A DNA stretch of 64,000 nucleotides, from assembly GCA_020025305.1 (NCBI GenBank), contig JAHHSG010000008.1, positions 1 to 64,000 of the forward strand. The letters run 5' to 3'. Source of the DNA: Oscillospiraceae bacterium. Lineage in GTDB: Bacteria; Bacillota; Clostridia; Oscillospirales; Oscillospiraceae. The notes under the pieces were generated by a model. It did not search any database. It saw nothing but the letters and a program-made list of their open reading frames with translations, and was not told where the DNA came from. Positions 1-8,949 of this stretch are shown here, in pieces. Every line of letters starts with the position of its first letter. The stretch's first letter is position 1. Both the position numbers and the translations under genes were made by a program.

Positions 1-44
1 CACTGGCTGCGGTAGACGATTTCGTATCCGAAAAGGCAAAGTAA
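1..44 (+). CDS. Possible 3' end of an upstream gene (partial)
   Basis: Frame 3 is open from the window edge and ends at TAA (42-44), encoding a short acidic/basic tail that ends DDFVSEKAK. This looks like an ordinary C-terminus, and a ribosome site for the next gene follows about 50 bases later. Too little is visible to name a family, and chance openness over 14 codons cannot be excluded. Confidence 0.2.
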   Translation, partial: LAAVDDFVSEKAK

Positions 45-107
45 AAGCCGCCCATACAGAAACAAGAGCTTTACTGGATAGAAAAATGGAGAAAGGAGTG
101 GTAAACC

Positions 108-455
108 ATGCATAGAGATTCCGACTGCCTCTTCTGCAAGATCATTGATGGGGAGATTCCCTCTCATAAGGTCTATGAGGATGAGCTGTGCTATGGATTC
201 TACGACATTGAGCCCCAGGCTCCCGTTCACTTTTTGGTGGTACCTAAGGAGCACATTTGCTGCGCCGCTATGATTACAGCGGAGAACAGCGGCATTGTGG
301 CCCATTGCTTTGAGGTGATTGCCAAGATTTGTAAGGAACTGGGCTGTGAGAGTTACCGCGTGGTAAATAACTGTGGGGAGCAGGCAGGGCAGACAGTGAA
401 ACACCTGCACTTCCATGTGCTTTCCGGGCGTGACATGACCTGGCCACCGGGCTAA
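108..455 (+). CDS. hinT: HIT family nucleotide-binding protein (HinT-like)
   Basis: A 115-residue histidine-triad protein. The N-terminus has the usual CLFCKIIDGEIPS pattern and the C-terminus carries the histidine triad HLHFHVL, which forms the catalytic site for hydrolysing nucleoside phosphoramidates and acyl-adenylates in the cytoplasm. Length is typical of the HinT branch. The start at 108 is set by AAAGGAG at 92-98. The physiological substrate in bacteria is unclear. The gene is followed by a strong terminator, so it probably ends a transcription unit whose earlier part lies outside the window. Confidence 0.95.
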   Translation: MHRDSDCLFCKIIDGEIPSHKVYEDELCYGFYDIEPQAPVHFLVVPKEHICCAAMITAENSGIVAHCFEVIAKICKELGCESYRVVNNCGEQAGQTVKHLHFHVLSGRDMTWPPG

Positions 456-463
456 AATGACAT

Positions 464-491
464 AAAAGAGGCGGCATATGCCGCCTCTTTT
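464..491 (+). terminator. Rho-independent terminator after hinT
   Basis: A perfect 12-bp stem (AAAAGAGGCGGC / GCCGCCTCTTTT) with an ATAT loop, ending in a T run. Confidence 0.9.
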
Positions 492-531
492 ATTTAGGTG
501 AATGAAGTGGGTTTACGGTGCGGAAAGCTGC

Positions 532-560
532 TTGTTTCCTAAGATAAACTGTGCTAAAAT
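532..560 (+). promoter_or_regulatory. Sigma-A promoter for the DUF2974 gene
   Basis: TTGTTT (532-537), 17-base spacer, TAAAAT (555-560) preceded by an extended -10 TGC. It lies just downstream of the hinT terminator and 22 bases before the start codon at 583. Confidence 0.6.
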
Positions 561-582
561 GACAAAAACAGGAGGGGATGCT

Positions 583-1761
583 ATGGCGGAAAAAAAGAAA
601 ACAAGCGTGTGGGATTATCTTGCGTGGCGCGGGGATCTGCCCTTTGCCAAAGATGAGTTTAATGAGGTGGATAACCTTCTTTTATGTATTGTTTCCTATA
701 TTGATTTTCGGCGGATTGCTGGGCTGCGCAGCTGCAAGCTGGCGGATGCTATGTGCATCGGGGATGTCTGCGGCTTATTGACAGAGCAGGATGAGCAGCT
801 GGGGCTTTCCGAAGAGGATTATATCCCGGTGATGCGTGCCATGGCTGCCACGCCCCGATTCCGTGATGTGAAAATGTTTGCTTTTGAGAGCAGCATCGAT
901 GAGGAGAAAGTGATGCAGTTTGCTGCCGTCTCCTTTTTGCTGCCGGATGGCAGTATATTTGTGGCCTATCGCGGTACGGATACTACCTTGGTGGGATGGC
1001 AGGAGGATTTCAACATGAGCTTCCTCTCGGCTGTTCCGGCACAGCTTCGAGCCACGGAATATGCCCAGGAGGTGCTGCGGCATTGCCCATGGAGAAAGCT
1101 GCGGTTGGGCGGTCATTCCAAGGGCGGTAATCTGGCGGCATGGGCAGCAATTCATCTGCCGGAAAAGGTGCAGCGTAAGCGGCTGCTGGCGGCTTACAAC
1201 AATGATGGCCCCGGCTTCGACCGGAGTATACTGGATTCGAAAGAATATCGCCGTGTGGCGGAGAAAATCCACACCTTTATTCCGGAATCCTCGCTGGTAG
1301 GGATGCTGCTGGAGCATACCGAGGACTATGAACTGATTGACAGCTCCAACCGCTCCTTTATGCAGCATGAACCCCTCTCTTGGACTGTGTTGGGAAAGAA
1401 ATTTTGCCGCAGTACGCAGCGGACGGAGGCGGCAAAAGCTTCTGATGGAGCCATCCGTGAGTGGCTGGCGGAGATGAGTATGCAGGAGCGGCAGGAGTTC
1501 ACCGAGACATTTTACCGTATTCTCAGCATGGGAGGCAAAGCCAAAACGCTGGAGGATCTGCGGGAGGGTGGTTTTTCCGGTGGTTTGGCTCTGCTGCGTG
1601 AATACATTGGAACCGATGAGAAAAAGAGAAAGCTGGTTACCCAGATTTTGCTGCGTTTAGCGGCAGGGATGGGAGGCGGCCTGTGGAAGAGCGTGGGCCA
1701 GCACTGGCGGGCCTTAGGAGAGAGTATAGAGCAAAAATACCGTGGATCTGCGGAATCATAA
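583..1761 (+). CDS. DUF2974 (Mbeg1-like) alpha/beta-hydrolase
   Basis: A 392-residue protein of the DUF2974 family, a lipase-like alpha/beta-hydrolase group common in clostridia. The nucleophile elbow is GGHSKGGN (Ser at about residue 179), and an FVAYRGTD motif upstream forms the usual oxyanion-side strand. The C-terminal third is a helical extension. There is no signal peptide, so it should be cytoplasmic. The reading frame is open back to an ATG at 502, but AGGAGGGG at 570-577 fixes the start at 583, and the promoter at 532-560 would leave the longer form untranslated. The natural substrate is unknown. Confidence 0.85.
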   Translation: MAEKKKTSVWDYLAWRGDLPFAKDEFNEVDNLLLCIVSYIDFRRIAGLRSCKLADAMCIGDVCGLLTEQDEQLGLSEEDYIPVMRAMAATPRFRDVKMFAFESSIDEEKVMQFAAVSFLLPDGSIFVAYRGTDTTLVGWQEDFNMSFLSAVPAQLRATEYAQEVLRHCPWRKLRLGGHSKGGNLAAWAAIHLPEKVQRKRLLAAYNNDGPGFDRSILDSKEYRRVAEKIHTFIPESSLVGMLLEHTEDYELIDSSNRSFMQHEPLSWTVLGKKFCRSTQRTEAAKASDGAIREWLAEMSMQERQEFTETFYRILSMGGKAKTLEDLREGGFSGGLALLREYIGTDEKKRKLVTQILLRLAAGMGGGLWKSVGQHWRALGESIEQKYRGSAES

Positions 1762-1796
1762 AAAAAGGGGCCTGCCTCATGAGACGGCCCTTTTTG
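1762..1796. terminator. Bidirectional terminator between convergent genes
   Basis: A GC-rich hairpin with A-tract and T-tract flanks (AAAAAGGGGCC ... GGCCCTTTTT) between the DUF2974 gene (+) and the pseudouridine synthase gene (-). It can serve both strands. Confidence 0.8.
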
Positions 1797-1811
1797 CGGT
1801 ATTTTGCAGTA

Positions 1812-2456
1812 TTATGCAGGCATGGTAAAACCAGACCATGGCCCGCTTTGTGGGGGGAGGGCGGAGAATTCCATCGTCTCCCCGCTCTCAGGGTGGGTGA
1901 AGCGGAGACGCCACGACCATAGGGCGATGGGAAAGTCTTTATCGTCCTGGAGACCGTACTTTCGATCGCCTGCCAGCGGCCATCCCCGGGAGGCGAACTG
2001 CACCCGGATCTGGTGGGTCCGCCCCGTGTGAAGGACGATACGCACCAGCGACAGATCGTTGTGGCTGTCCAGCACCTGATAGTCCAATAAGGCAGGGCGC
2101 ACATCCTTTCCCGGTTCTTTCGCCACATAGGTGATGCGTCGTGCCCTGTCCCGGCCTAAGAGATCCCGCAGTTCTCCGCAAGGCGGCGGCGTGCCGTGGA
2201 CTACTGCCAGATACTCTTTGTGAAAGCTGCGCTCCTGCATCTGTTGACCCAACAGGGAAGCGGCCTTAGCGGAGCGGGCAAAGACCATCAGTCCGCCTAC
2301 GGCAGCATCCAGACGATGCACGGTGCGTACACAGGCCGTAGGATCACCCAGCTGCTCACGAAGCAGCTGCGGCATACCGCCGCTCTCATCGGTGCTCAGT
2401 ACGCCGTTTGGCTTGATGGCCACCAGTATGCGCTTGTCTATGTAAATCATTTTCAT
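1812..2456 (-). CDS. RluA-family 23S rRNA/tRNA pseudouridine synthase
   Basis: A 214-residue enzyme isomerising uridine to pseudouridine in RNA. It has the RluA catalytic motif VHRLDAAVGG (catalytic Asp in HRLD), then EYLAVVHG and the substrate loop HTGRTHQIRVQF. It lacks an S4 domain, so it belongs to the short RluA-type proteins; the modified position cannot be deduced. GAGGGA six bases upstream supports the ATG at 2456 over the upstream ATG at 2483, which has no ribosome site. It is transcribed toward the DUF2974 gene and shares its terminator. Confidence 0.9.
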   Translation of the reverse strand: MKMIYIDKRILVAIKPNGVLSTDESGGMPQLLREQLGDPTACVRTVHRLDAAVGGLMVFARSAKAASLLGQQMQERSFHKEYLAVVHGTPPPCGELRDLLGRDRARRITYVAKEPGKDVRPALLDYQVLDSHNDLSLVRIVLHTGRTHQIRVQFASRGWPLAGDRKYGLQDDKDFPIALWSWRLRFTHPESGETMEFSALPPQSGPWSGFTMPA

Positions 2457-2573
2457 GCTGTGTCCCTCACTTTTTTTAATCATACCATAGAAGAAGCCTT
2501 CAAGACAAGGGACACAGGTGGAGATTTCCTGCGGGCTGAAGGGAAAAAGAATGGAAAATTTACATTTACCCCC

Positions 2574-2602
2574 TATGCAAAAGAGGAGAAATAAGGTACA
2601 AT
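2574..2602 (+). promoter_or_regulatory. Possible promoter of the pyrH operon
   Basis: TATGCA, 17 bases, TACAAT (2597-2602), 32 bases before the pyrH start. The -10 is good and the -35 is poor, so this is tentative. Confidence 0.35.
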
Positions 2603-2634
2603 ACTATAGATCATAAAATATGGAGGAATATGTC

Positions 2635-3354
2635 ATGGAGACACCGAAATATAAGCGGGTGCTGCTGAAAATCAGCGGTGAAGCACTGGCTGGTGAGAAG
2701 AAGTTTGGACTGGATTTTGAGGTGATGGGCCGTGTGGCAGAAGTCATCCGCGAGTGCGTTGCTATGGGCGTGCAGGTGGGTGTGGTCATCGGCGGCGGTA
2801 ACTTTTGGCGCGGTGTAAAGAACGGCGAGGGCTACATCGAGCGTACTCGTGCTGATCATATGGGTATGCTGGCTACGGCGATGAACTGCATGGCCATGGC
2901 GGATGTACTGGAGCAAAAGGGCGTGGATGTACGCATCCAGACGGCGCTGGAGATCCGTGCCGTGGCAGAGCCCTATATCCGTGCAAGAGCCATTCGTCAT
3001 CTGGAAAAAGGCCGCGTTGTCATTTTTGGATGCGGCACCGGAAATCCCTTCTTCTCCACAGATACGGCAGCTGTGCTGCGGGCCGCGGAGATCGGTGCTG
3101 AGGTTATTTTGCTGGCTAAGAATATTGACGGAGTTTATGATTCCGACCCGGCGAAGAATGCCGATGCACGGAAGTTCGATGTGATCACCTATGATGACGT
3201 GCTGGCGCAGCATCTGGCTGTCATGGACTCTACTGCTACCAGCCTTTCTATGGATAACCATATTCCGGTGCTGGTATTTGCGCTGAAGGATCCCTACAAC
3301 ATCGTCCGTGTGCTGAAGGGTGAGAAGATCGGTACCATCGTTCACGAGGGTTGA
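2635..3354 (+). CDS. pyrH: UMP kinase
   Basis: A 239-residue UMP kinase that phosphorylates UMP to UDP with ATP. It is a cytoplasmic hexamer of the amino-acid-kinase fold. The phosphate loop LLKISGEAL is near the N-terminus, followed by [10 protein letters not shown] and the ATP-site region [13 protein letters not shown]. An ATG at 2620 overlaps the GGAGGA ribosome site (2621-2626), so the start is the ATG at 2635. It heads the pyrH-frr-uppS-cdsA-dxr-rseP-ispG-polC run, a conserved bacterial order. The usual rpsB-tsf genes do not precede it here. Confidence 0.97.
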   Translation: METPKYKRVLLKISGEALAGEKKFGLDFEVMGRVAEVIRECVAMGVQVGVVIGGGNFWRGVKNGEGYIERTRADHMGMLATAMNCMAMADVLEQKGVDVRIQTALEIRAVAEPYIRARAIRHLEKGRVVIFGCGTGNPFFSTDTAAVLRAAEIGAEVILLAKNIDGVYDSDPAKNADARKFDVITYDDVLAQHLAVMDSTATSLSMDNHIPVLVFALKDPYNIVRVLKGEKIGTIVHEG

Positions 3355-3427
3355 GAGGTATCAGGTAACAAATAGCGGCACACAGAGGAAGCTGCCGTCC
3401 GACCTAAAAGGAAAGGAAAGAGACATC

Positions 3428-3982
3428 ATGAAATCTGAATTCAAAGCATATGAGGAAAAGATGAAAAAGAGCATTGACTCTGTTGTCAAAGATTTTGATT
3501 CCGTGCGTGCAGGCCGCGCCAACGCCGGAGTCCTCAACCGAATCAATGTGGATTACTATGGAACCCCCACCCCCATCCAGCAGATCGCATCCATCTCTTC
3601 TCCTGATGCCCGTACGCTGGTGATTGCCCCTTGGGATGCCACGGCTGTACGCAGCATTGAAAAGGCCATTCAGGAGTCTGATCTGGGCATTAATCCGACC
3701 AATGACGGCAAGTCCCTGCGCCTGGTGTTCCCCCAGCTGACGGAGGAGCGGCGTAAGGAGCTGGTCAAGCAGATCCACAAATATACGGAGAACGGCAAGG
3801 TGGCGGTACGCAATGTCCGTCGCGATGCCGTAGATCATTTTAAGAAACTGCAGAAGGCTTCCGAGATTACCGAGGATGAGCTGAAGGCGGCGGAAAAGGA
3901 ATTGCAGAAGCTGACTGACGACAGCTGCAAGCAGCTCGATACCCTTTTGGCAAATAAAGAAAAGGAACTGATGTCCGTCTAA
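3428..3982 (+). CDS. frr: Ribosome recycling factor
   Basis: A 184-residue protein, close to the usual 185, that splits post-termination ribosomes with EF-G. It has the conserved N-terminal helix and the segment DFDSVRAGRANAGVLNRINV, then YYGTPTPIQQIAS and the arginine-rich helix NVRRDAVDHFKK. AAGGAAAGGA upstream supports the ATG at 3428; the frame is open further upstream but that part is not conserved. Its TAA shares its last A with the ATG of uppS, implying translational coupling. Confidence 0.97.
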   Translation: MKSEFKAYEEKMKKSIDSVVKDFDSVRAGRANAGVLNRINVDYYGTPTPIQQIASISSPDARTLVIAPWDATAVRSIEKAIQESDLGINPTNDGKSLRLVFPQLTEERRKELVKQIHKYTENGKVAVRNVRRDAVDHFKKLQKASEITEDELKAAEKELQKLTDDSCKQLDTLLANKEKELMSV

Positions 3983-4737
3983 TGGGTCTCTTTGATTCAA
4001 AAAAAACGGAAACGGCGGGGCAGGTGGACATGAGCCGCCTTCCCCGCCATATCGCTATTATTATGGACGGCAATGGTCGTTGGGCGAAGCAGCGGGGGCT
4101 GCCTCGTACTGCCGGACATAAAGTAGGTGCGGAGGTGTTTCGCAAGATTGCAACCCACTGCAAGGATTTGGGTGTGGAATACCTGACGGTGTACGCCTTC
4201 TCTACCGAGAACTGGAAGCGTCCAGCAGAGGAAGTGAGCACCATCATGGGACTTTTGAAGAAGTACATGGTGGAGGCCATTGACACTATGGAGCGTGATC
4301 AGATTCGGCTGCAATTTTTTGGCGATATGAGTGCCATCCCTGCCGACATTCAGAAAATGGTGCAGCGCACCAATCATATTTCTGACCATATTCACGGCTT
4401 TCAGGCCAACATCTGTCTCAACTACGGCGGGCGGGACGAACTGTTACGGGCGGCCCGCACCTTTGCCAAGGCCTGCGTAGACGGGGAGAAAAAACCGGAG
4501 GATCTGACAGAGGAACTATTTTCCGGATATATGTTCTCGGCGGGGATTCCTGACCCGGAACTCATTATCCGTCCCAGCGGTGAGATTCGGCTGAGTAACT
4601 TCCTTTTGTGGCAGTGCGCTTACTCCGAGTTTTACTTCTGCGATACACTCTGGCCGGACTTTACGGAGCAGGCACTGGATATGGCCATTATCGATTATCA
4701 AAAGCGTGATCGCCGCTTTGGCGGCGTGAAGAAATAA
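3982..4737 (+). CDS. uppS: Isoprenyl transferase (undecaprenyl diphosphate synthase)
   Basis: A 251-residue cis-prenyltransferase that adds isopentenyl units to farnesyl diphosphate to make the C55 lipid carrier for peptidoglycan. Signature HIAIIMDGNGRWAKQRG holds the catalytic Asp29, with AFSTENWKRP and IRPSGEIRLSNFLLWQ following. An N-terminal extension of about 20 residues precedes the core. It starts inside the frr stop codon (TAATG) and lies upstream of cdsA and dxr, so lipid carrier, phospholipid and isoprenoid precursor enzymes are co-transcribed. Confidence 0.97.
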   Translation: MGLFDSKKTETAGQVDMSRLPRHIAIIMDGNGRWAKQRGLPRTAGHKVGAEVFRKIATHCKDLGVEYLTVYAFSTENWKRPAEEVSTIMGLLKKYMVEAIDTMERDQIRLQFFGDMSAIPADIQKMVQRTNHISDHIHGFQANICLNYGGRDELLRAARTFAKACVDGEKKPEDLTEELFSGYMFSAGIPDPELIIRPSGEIRLSNFLLWQCAYSEFYFCDTLWPDFTEQALDMAIIDYQKRDRRFGGVKK

Positions 4738-4746
4738 GGTGATACA

Positions 4747-5595
4747 ATGAAACAAAGAATTCTGGTGGCTGTGGTGGGTGTGCCGCTGTTGCTGGCGGTA
4801 CTTGTGGCAGCGCCCGATTGGGCAACTGCGATTTTTCTGAGCCTTTTGAGCATTGTCGGTGCCCACGAACTGCTGACGGCTGTCTGTGGTGAGACTAAGA
4901 CAAAACGCTGGTTCTGGGTTTCCGCTGCCATGGGCGTTGCGCTGGTGTGGATGGTCTATTGGCAGTCCTCCCAATTTGAGGGAACATCCAATCGTGTGGT
5001 GGGTACGTTTTTCCTCTTTGTGCTGACCGTTCTGGTGGTAGGGCTTTTTGTACTGGCAGTAGTGGAATACGGCGGAGCACATCCTATGACATTCACGGAT
5101 ATGTGCACTGTTCTGGTGGCGGGCTTCGTGATTCCCGGCGCTTTGAGCTGCCTTTTGCATCTGCGATTGATGCCCGATGGCAATGGGCTTGTGATGATTC
5201 CGCTGGTGGCGGCATTTTCCAGTGATACCATGGCACTCTTTGCCGGTATGGCCTTCGGTAAGCACAAACTCTCACCGAAGGTGAGCCCTAAAAAGACCGT
5301 GGAGGGAGCCGTTGGGGGGCTTCTGGGCGGGATGCTGGGGATGGTAATTTTCCGTATCATCTTCCAATTTTGCACGCTGCGCCCACTGAATATCCTCTGG
5401 TGTCTGCTGCTGGGGCTGGTGGGCGCTGCTATGGGCCAGTTGGGTGACTTGAGCTTTTCGCTCATCAAGCGCCAGTACGGCATTAAGGACTACGGGCGGC
5501 TGCTGCCCGGTCACGGCGGTGTGCTGGATCGATTTGACAGCGTGATTTTTACGGCACCCATTGTATGGATCATTATCCGCTATGTCACGCTCTAA
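4747..5595 (+). CDS. cdsA: Phosphatidate cytidylyltransferase
   Basis: A 282-residue integral membrane enzyme making CDP-diacylglycerol from phosphatidate and CTP. Several hydrophobic segments fill the first two thirds, then [12 protein letters not shown]. The CdsA signature near the C-terminus reads [18 protein letters not shown] followed by [10 protein letters not shown], with the metal-binding Asp residues. AAGGTGAT precedes the ATG, nine bases after the uppS stop. Confidence 0.96.
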   Translation: MKQRILVAVVGVPLLLAVLVAAPDWATAIFLSLLSIVGAHELLTAVCGETKTKRWFWVSAAMGVALVWMVYWQSSQFEGTSNRVVGTFFLFVLTVLVVGLFVLAVVEYGGAHPMTFTDMCTVLVAGFVIPGALSCLLHLRLMPDGNGLVMIPLVAAFSSDTMALFAGMAFGKHKLSPKVSPKKTVEGAVGGLLGGMLGMVIFRIIFQFCTLRPLNILWCLLLGLVGAAMGQLGDLSFSLIKRQYGIKDYGRLLPGHGGVLDRFDSVIFTAPIVWIIIRYVTL

Positions 5596-5605
5596 GGAGT
5601 AGGCT

Positions 5606-6751
5606 ATGACAAAAACAATTTCGCTTCTCGGCTCTACCGGCTCCATCGGTCGGCAGACGCTGGAGGTAGTACGGGAGCTGGGGCTGAGCGTTGCTGCGCT
5701 GACTGCCAGTTCTCAAGTGGATCTGATGGAAAAACAGGTGCGGGAATTTCATCCCGCCTTGGCGGTGATGTACCGTGAGGATGCGGCCAAGGCACTGCGG
5801 CAGCGGATCGATGATCTGGATGTAGAGGTGGCCTCGGGCGCGGAAGGACTTTTGCAGGCTGCTACACTGGCACAAGCGGATACGGTGGTGACGGCAGTGG
5901 TAGGCAGCGTTGGTCTGGAGCCTACGCTGGCAGCTATCCGTGAGAAAAAACGCATTGCTCTTGCCAATAAAGAGACACTGGTATGTGCCGGTGAACTGGT
6001 GATGGCGGAGGCCGATCGGTGCGGTGCGGAAATTGTGCCTGTGGACTCAGAGCACTCGGCTATTTTTCAGAGCTTGCAGGGGTGCCGGGATCGCAGCGAG
6101 GTGACCCGCCTGATTTTGACCTGTTCGGGCGGCCCTTTTTTCGGCTGGAGCTATCCACAACTGGAATCCGTCCGACCGGAGGATGCGCTTCGGCATCCCA
6201 ACTGGTCCATGGGTGCAAAGATCACCATTGACTCGGCAACGCTGATGAATAAGGGGCTGGAGATTATTGAGGCCATGCGGCTCTACCGCCTGCCGGTGGA
6301 GCAGGTGGATGCCGTCATTCACCGCCAAAGCATTGTCCACTCCTTAGTGGAGTACCGGGATGGTGCGATGATTGCCCAACTGGGAACTCCGGATATGAAG
6401 CTGCCCATTCGCTATGCCTTTACATGGCCCAATCGTGCCGTGTCCCCGGATCGCAAGCTGGATCTTCTGACTTGTGGGGAGTTAACCTTTCAGGCTCCGG
6501 ATCTGGAGGCATTTCCCTGTCTGCGCATTGCACGCCAGTGCGGCAAGGTGGGCGGCACGGCCTGTGCCATTATGAATGGTGCCAACGAGGAGGCGGTTAT
6601 GGCCTTTTTGCATGGTCAAATTGGATTTAATGACATCCATCGTTTGGTCGAAGGTGCTTTGAATCGTTTAGAAGTGAAATATCAGCCGTGCTTACAGGAT
6701 ATAATGGAAGCAGACCGAGCTGCACGGGAAGCTGTGCGGCAGCAGCTGTAG
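5606..6751 (+). CDS. dxr: 1-deoxy-D-xylulose 5-phosphate reductoisomerase
   Basis: A 381-residue DXR, which converts DXP to MEP with NADPH, the committed step of the non-mevalonate isoprenoid pathway. The NADPH loop GSTGSIGRQ lies at residues 9-17; ALANKETLVCAGELV, the metal site VDSEHSAIFQ and GAKITIDSATLMNKGLE follow. ispG is three genes downstream in the same operon, so two MEP-pathway steps are encoded together. Confidence 0.97.
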   Translation: MTKTISLLGSTGSIGRQTLEVVRELGLSVAALTASSQVDLMEKQVREFHPALAVMYREDAAKALRQRIDDLDVEVASGAEGLLQAATLAQADTVVTAVVGSVGLEPTLAAIREKKRIALANKETLVCAGELVMAEADRCGAEIVPVDSEHSAIFQSLQGCRDRSEVTRLILTCSGGPFFGWSYPQLESVRPEDALRHPNWSMGAKITIDSATLMNKGLEIIEAMRLYRLPVEQVDAVIHRQSIVHSLVEYRDGAMIAQLGTPDMKLPIRYAFTWPNRAVSPDRKLDLLTCGELTFQAPDLEAFPCLRIARQCGKVGGTACAIMNGANEEAVMAFLHGQIGFNDIHRLVEGALNRLEVKYQPCLQDIMEADRAAREAVRQQL

Positions 6752-6776
6752 GCATTTTGAAAGGAAATTTGCATCT

Positions 6777-7838
6777 ATGATCTATGTGTTAGCAGCCATA
6801 CTGATTTTCGGCGTATTGATTGCAGTTCACGAATTGGGCCATTTTATGGCGGCGAAAGCCTGCGGTGTGCGGGTCAATGAGTTTTCCATCGGCATGGGGC
6901 CTGCTATTTTCAAGAAGAACAAGGGAGAGACGACCTACGCTCTGCGCATTTTACCCATCGGTGGCTTCTGCGCCATGGAGGGCGAAGAGGAGGACTCGGA
7001 TGACCCTGCGTCGCTGAATAATCAGGGCTTCTGGCAGAAGCTGCTGATTTTTGCCGCCGGTGCGATCATGAACTTTTTGACGGGACTCCTCATTATTCTC
7101 GTCCTTTATTCCGGGGCCAAGGCATTTTACAGCCCTACCATCACCGAATTTGCTGAGGGCTGTCCCCTCCAGAGCGAGGCGGGCTTGCAGGTGGGCGATC
7201 GGCTCCTCTCCATTGATGGGGAGAAGGTTTATGTCTATAGCGATGTCGGCTTTTTGCTGGGCCGCAATACGGATGGTACGTTCGATCTGGTGGTGCGGCG
7301 AAACGGGGAGAAGGTGCATCTGAAGGATTTTCCCATGGAGCGCCGTGCATATCAAGATCAGTCCGGAAAAACGTATACTGGTTTTGGTATCTTCTTCGGT
7401 GTGGAGGAGGCCAATTTTGCCAACCGTATTTCTTACAGCTGGAATAATGCATTGGACTTTGTGCGTATGACACGCTTGTCCCTGCAAATGCTTTTTACCG
7501 GTGAGGCGGGACTCAAGGATCTGAGCGGGCCGGTCGGCATCGTTTCCACGATGAGTGAGGTGGGGGAGCAAGCGGCCACCGCCCGTGATGCCGTGGAAAA
7601 CATTGCCTTTCTGGGTGCGTTGATTGCCGTCAATCTGGCGGTGATGAACCTGCTGCCTATTCCGGCACTGGATGGCGGTAAGATTTTCTTCCTCGTAATC
7701 AATCAAATTTGCTTCCTGCTTTTCAAAAAGCAGATCCCGCCTAAGTTTGAAAATTACATCCATGGCATAGGTTTTGTTTTGCTGATGTTGCTGATGGCCG
7801 TGGTTATGTTTCAGGATGTGTGGAAACTCATTGGGTAG
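6777..7838 (+). CDS. rseP: RseP-type site-2 zinc metalloprotease
   Basis: A 353-residue M50 intramembrane protease. The zinc motif HELGH is at residues 18-22 in the first membrane helix, a periplasm-type PDZ domain spans about residues 115-210, and a PALDGGK motif near residue 300 supplies the third zinc ligand. It cleaves membrane-embedded anti-sigma factors or signal peptide remnants. It is placed between dxr and ispG as in many bacteria. The stop TAG is eight bases before the ispG ATG. Confidence 0.96.
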   Translation: MIYVLAAILIFGVLIAVHELGHFMAAKACGVRVNEFSIGMGPAIFKKNKGETTYALRILPIGGFCAMEGEEEDSDDPASLNNQGFWQKLLIFAAGAIMNFLTGLLIILVLYSGAKAFYSPTITEFAEGCPLQSEAGLQVGDRLLSIDGEKVYVYSDVGFLLGRNTDGTFDLVVRRNGEKVHLKDFPMERRAYQDQSGKTYTGFGIFFGVEEANFANRISYSWNNALDFVRMTRLSLQMLFTGEAGLKDLSGPVGIVSTMSEVGEQAATARDAVENIAFLGALIAVNLAVMNLLPIPALDGGKIFFLVINQICFLLFKKQIPPKFENYIHGIGFVLLMLLMAVVMFQDVWKLIG

Positions 7839-7846
7839 GTGATAGG

Positions 7847-8884
7847 ATGAGTCGGGAAATTCATTTGGGAAAAGTAACAGTGGGCGGCGGTGCGCCGCTG
7901 GCGATTCAGTCCATGTGCAATACCTGCACGGAGGATGTGGAGGCCACGGTATCTCAGATTCACGCTTTGGAGCAGGCGGGCTGTGAGATTATCCGCGTGG
8001 CTGTGCCGGATATGGCGGCGGCAGAGGCCATCTCCGCCATTAAGGAGCGAATCTCCATTCCACTGGTGGCAGATATTCACTTTGACTATCGGCTGGCGCT
8101 TCGGTGCGTGGAGGCCGGTATTGACAAGATCCGCATCAACCCGGGCAATATCGGCGGCCAAGAGCGCGTGCGTGCTGTGGCGGATGCCTGCCGTGAGCGG
8201 GGCATTCCTATCCGTATCGGTGTTAATGGCGGTTCCATGGAAAAGGAGTTGCTGCGCAAATACGGCGGCGTTACAGCCCAGGCTCTGGTGGAGAGCGCCA
8301 TGAGCCATGTACATCTTTTAAACGACTGTAATTTTGACGATATCTGCATTTCTGTGAAGTGCTCCCGTGTACCGGTGAATATGGAGGCGTATCGAATCCT
8401 CCATGAGCAGACGGACTATCCGCTGCATCTGGGCGTTACGGAAGCGGGCACGCCGGAAATGGGTATTATAAAGAGTGCTATTGGGATTGGCGGCCTTTTG
8501 TGTCAGGGAATCGGCGATACGCTGCGGGTGAGTTTGACGGCTGACCCGGTGGAGGAGATCTATGCAGCCAAGAAAATCTTGGCTGCTGCCGGTATTCGAC
8601 AGACAGGACCCAACCTCGTGTCCTGTCCCACCTGCGGTCGCACGAAGTATGATATGATACCCATCGCCAACGAAGTGGAGCGTCGGCTCCAGAATTGTAC
8701 TAAGCCTATTACGGTGGCGGTAATGGGCTGTGTGGTCAATGGTCCCGGCGAGGCTGCCGCAGCAGATGTGGGGATTGCCGGTGGACAGGGGGAGGGTCTT
8801 GTATTCCGCAAGGGTCAGATCCTCTATAAAGTGCCCCAGGAGAAGCTGGTGGATGCCTTGATGGAGGAAATCGAGAAGCTTTAA
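7847..8884 (+). CDS. ispG: 4-hydroxy-3-methylbut-2-en-1-yl diphosphate synthase
   Basis: A 345-residue IspG (GcpE), a [4Fe-4S] enzyme converting MEcPP to HMBPP in the MEP pathway. Visible motifs are VADIHFDYRLAL, KIRINPGNIG, the cluster cysteines in LVSCPTCGRTKYD and the C-terminal MGCVVNGPGEA. An in-frame ATG lies at 7820 inside rseP, but homologues align from the ATG at 7847, where TAGGTGATAGG serves as ribosome site. Confidence 0.96.
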   Translation: MSREIHLGKVTVGGGAPLAIQSMCNTCTEDVEATVSQIHALEQAGCEIIRVAVPDMAAAEAISAIKERISIPLVADIHFDYRLALRCVEAGIDKIRINPGNIGGQERVRAVADACRERGIPIRIGVNGGSMEKELLRKYGGVTAQALVESAMSHVHLLNDCNFDDICISVKCSRVPVNMEAYRILHEQTDYPLHLGVTEAGTPEMGIIKSAIGIGGLLCQGIGDTLRVSLTADPVEEIYAAKKILAAAGIRQTGPNLVSCPTCGRTKYDMIPIANEVERRLQNCTKPITVAVMGCVVNGPGEAAAADVGIAGGQGEGLVFRKGQILYKVPQEKLVDALMEEIEKL

Positions 8885-8889
8885 TATGG

Positions 8890-8919
8890 GATTTCGCCGC
8901 TCTTTGGGCGGCGAAATTT
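8890..8919 (+). terminator. Hairpin between ispG and polC
   Basis: ATTTCGCCGC / GCGGCGAAAT form a 10-bp stem about six bases after the ispG stop. The T-tract is poor, so it may only attenuate read-through into polC or protect the upstream mRNA end. Confidence 0.5.
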
Positions 8920-8949
8920 CTGCGATCACAGCGAAAGGAATGGCTGCTT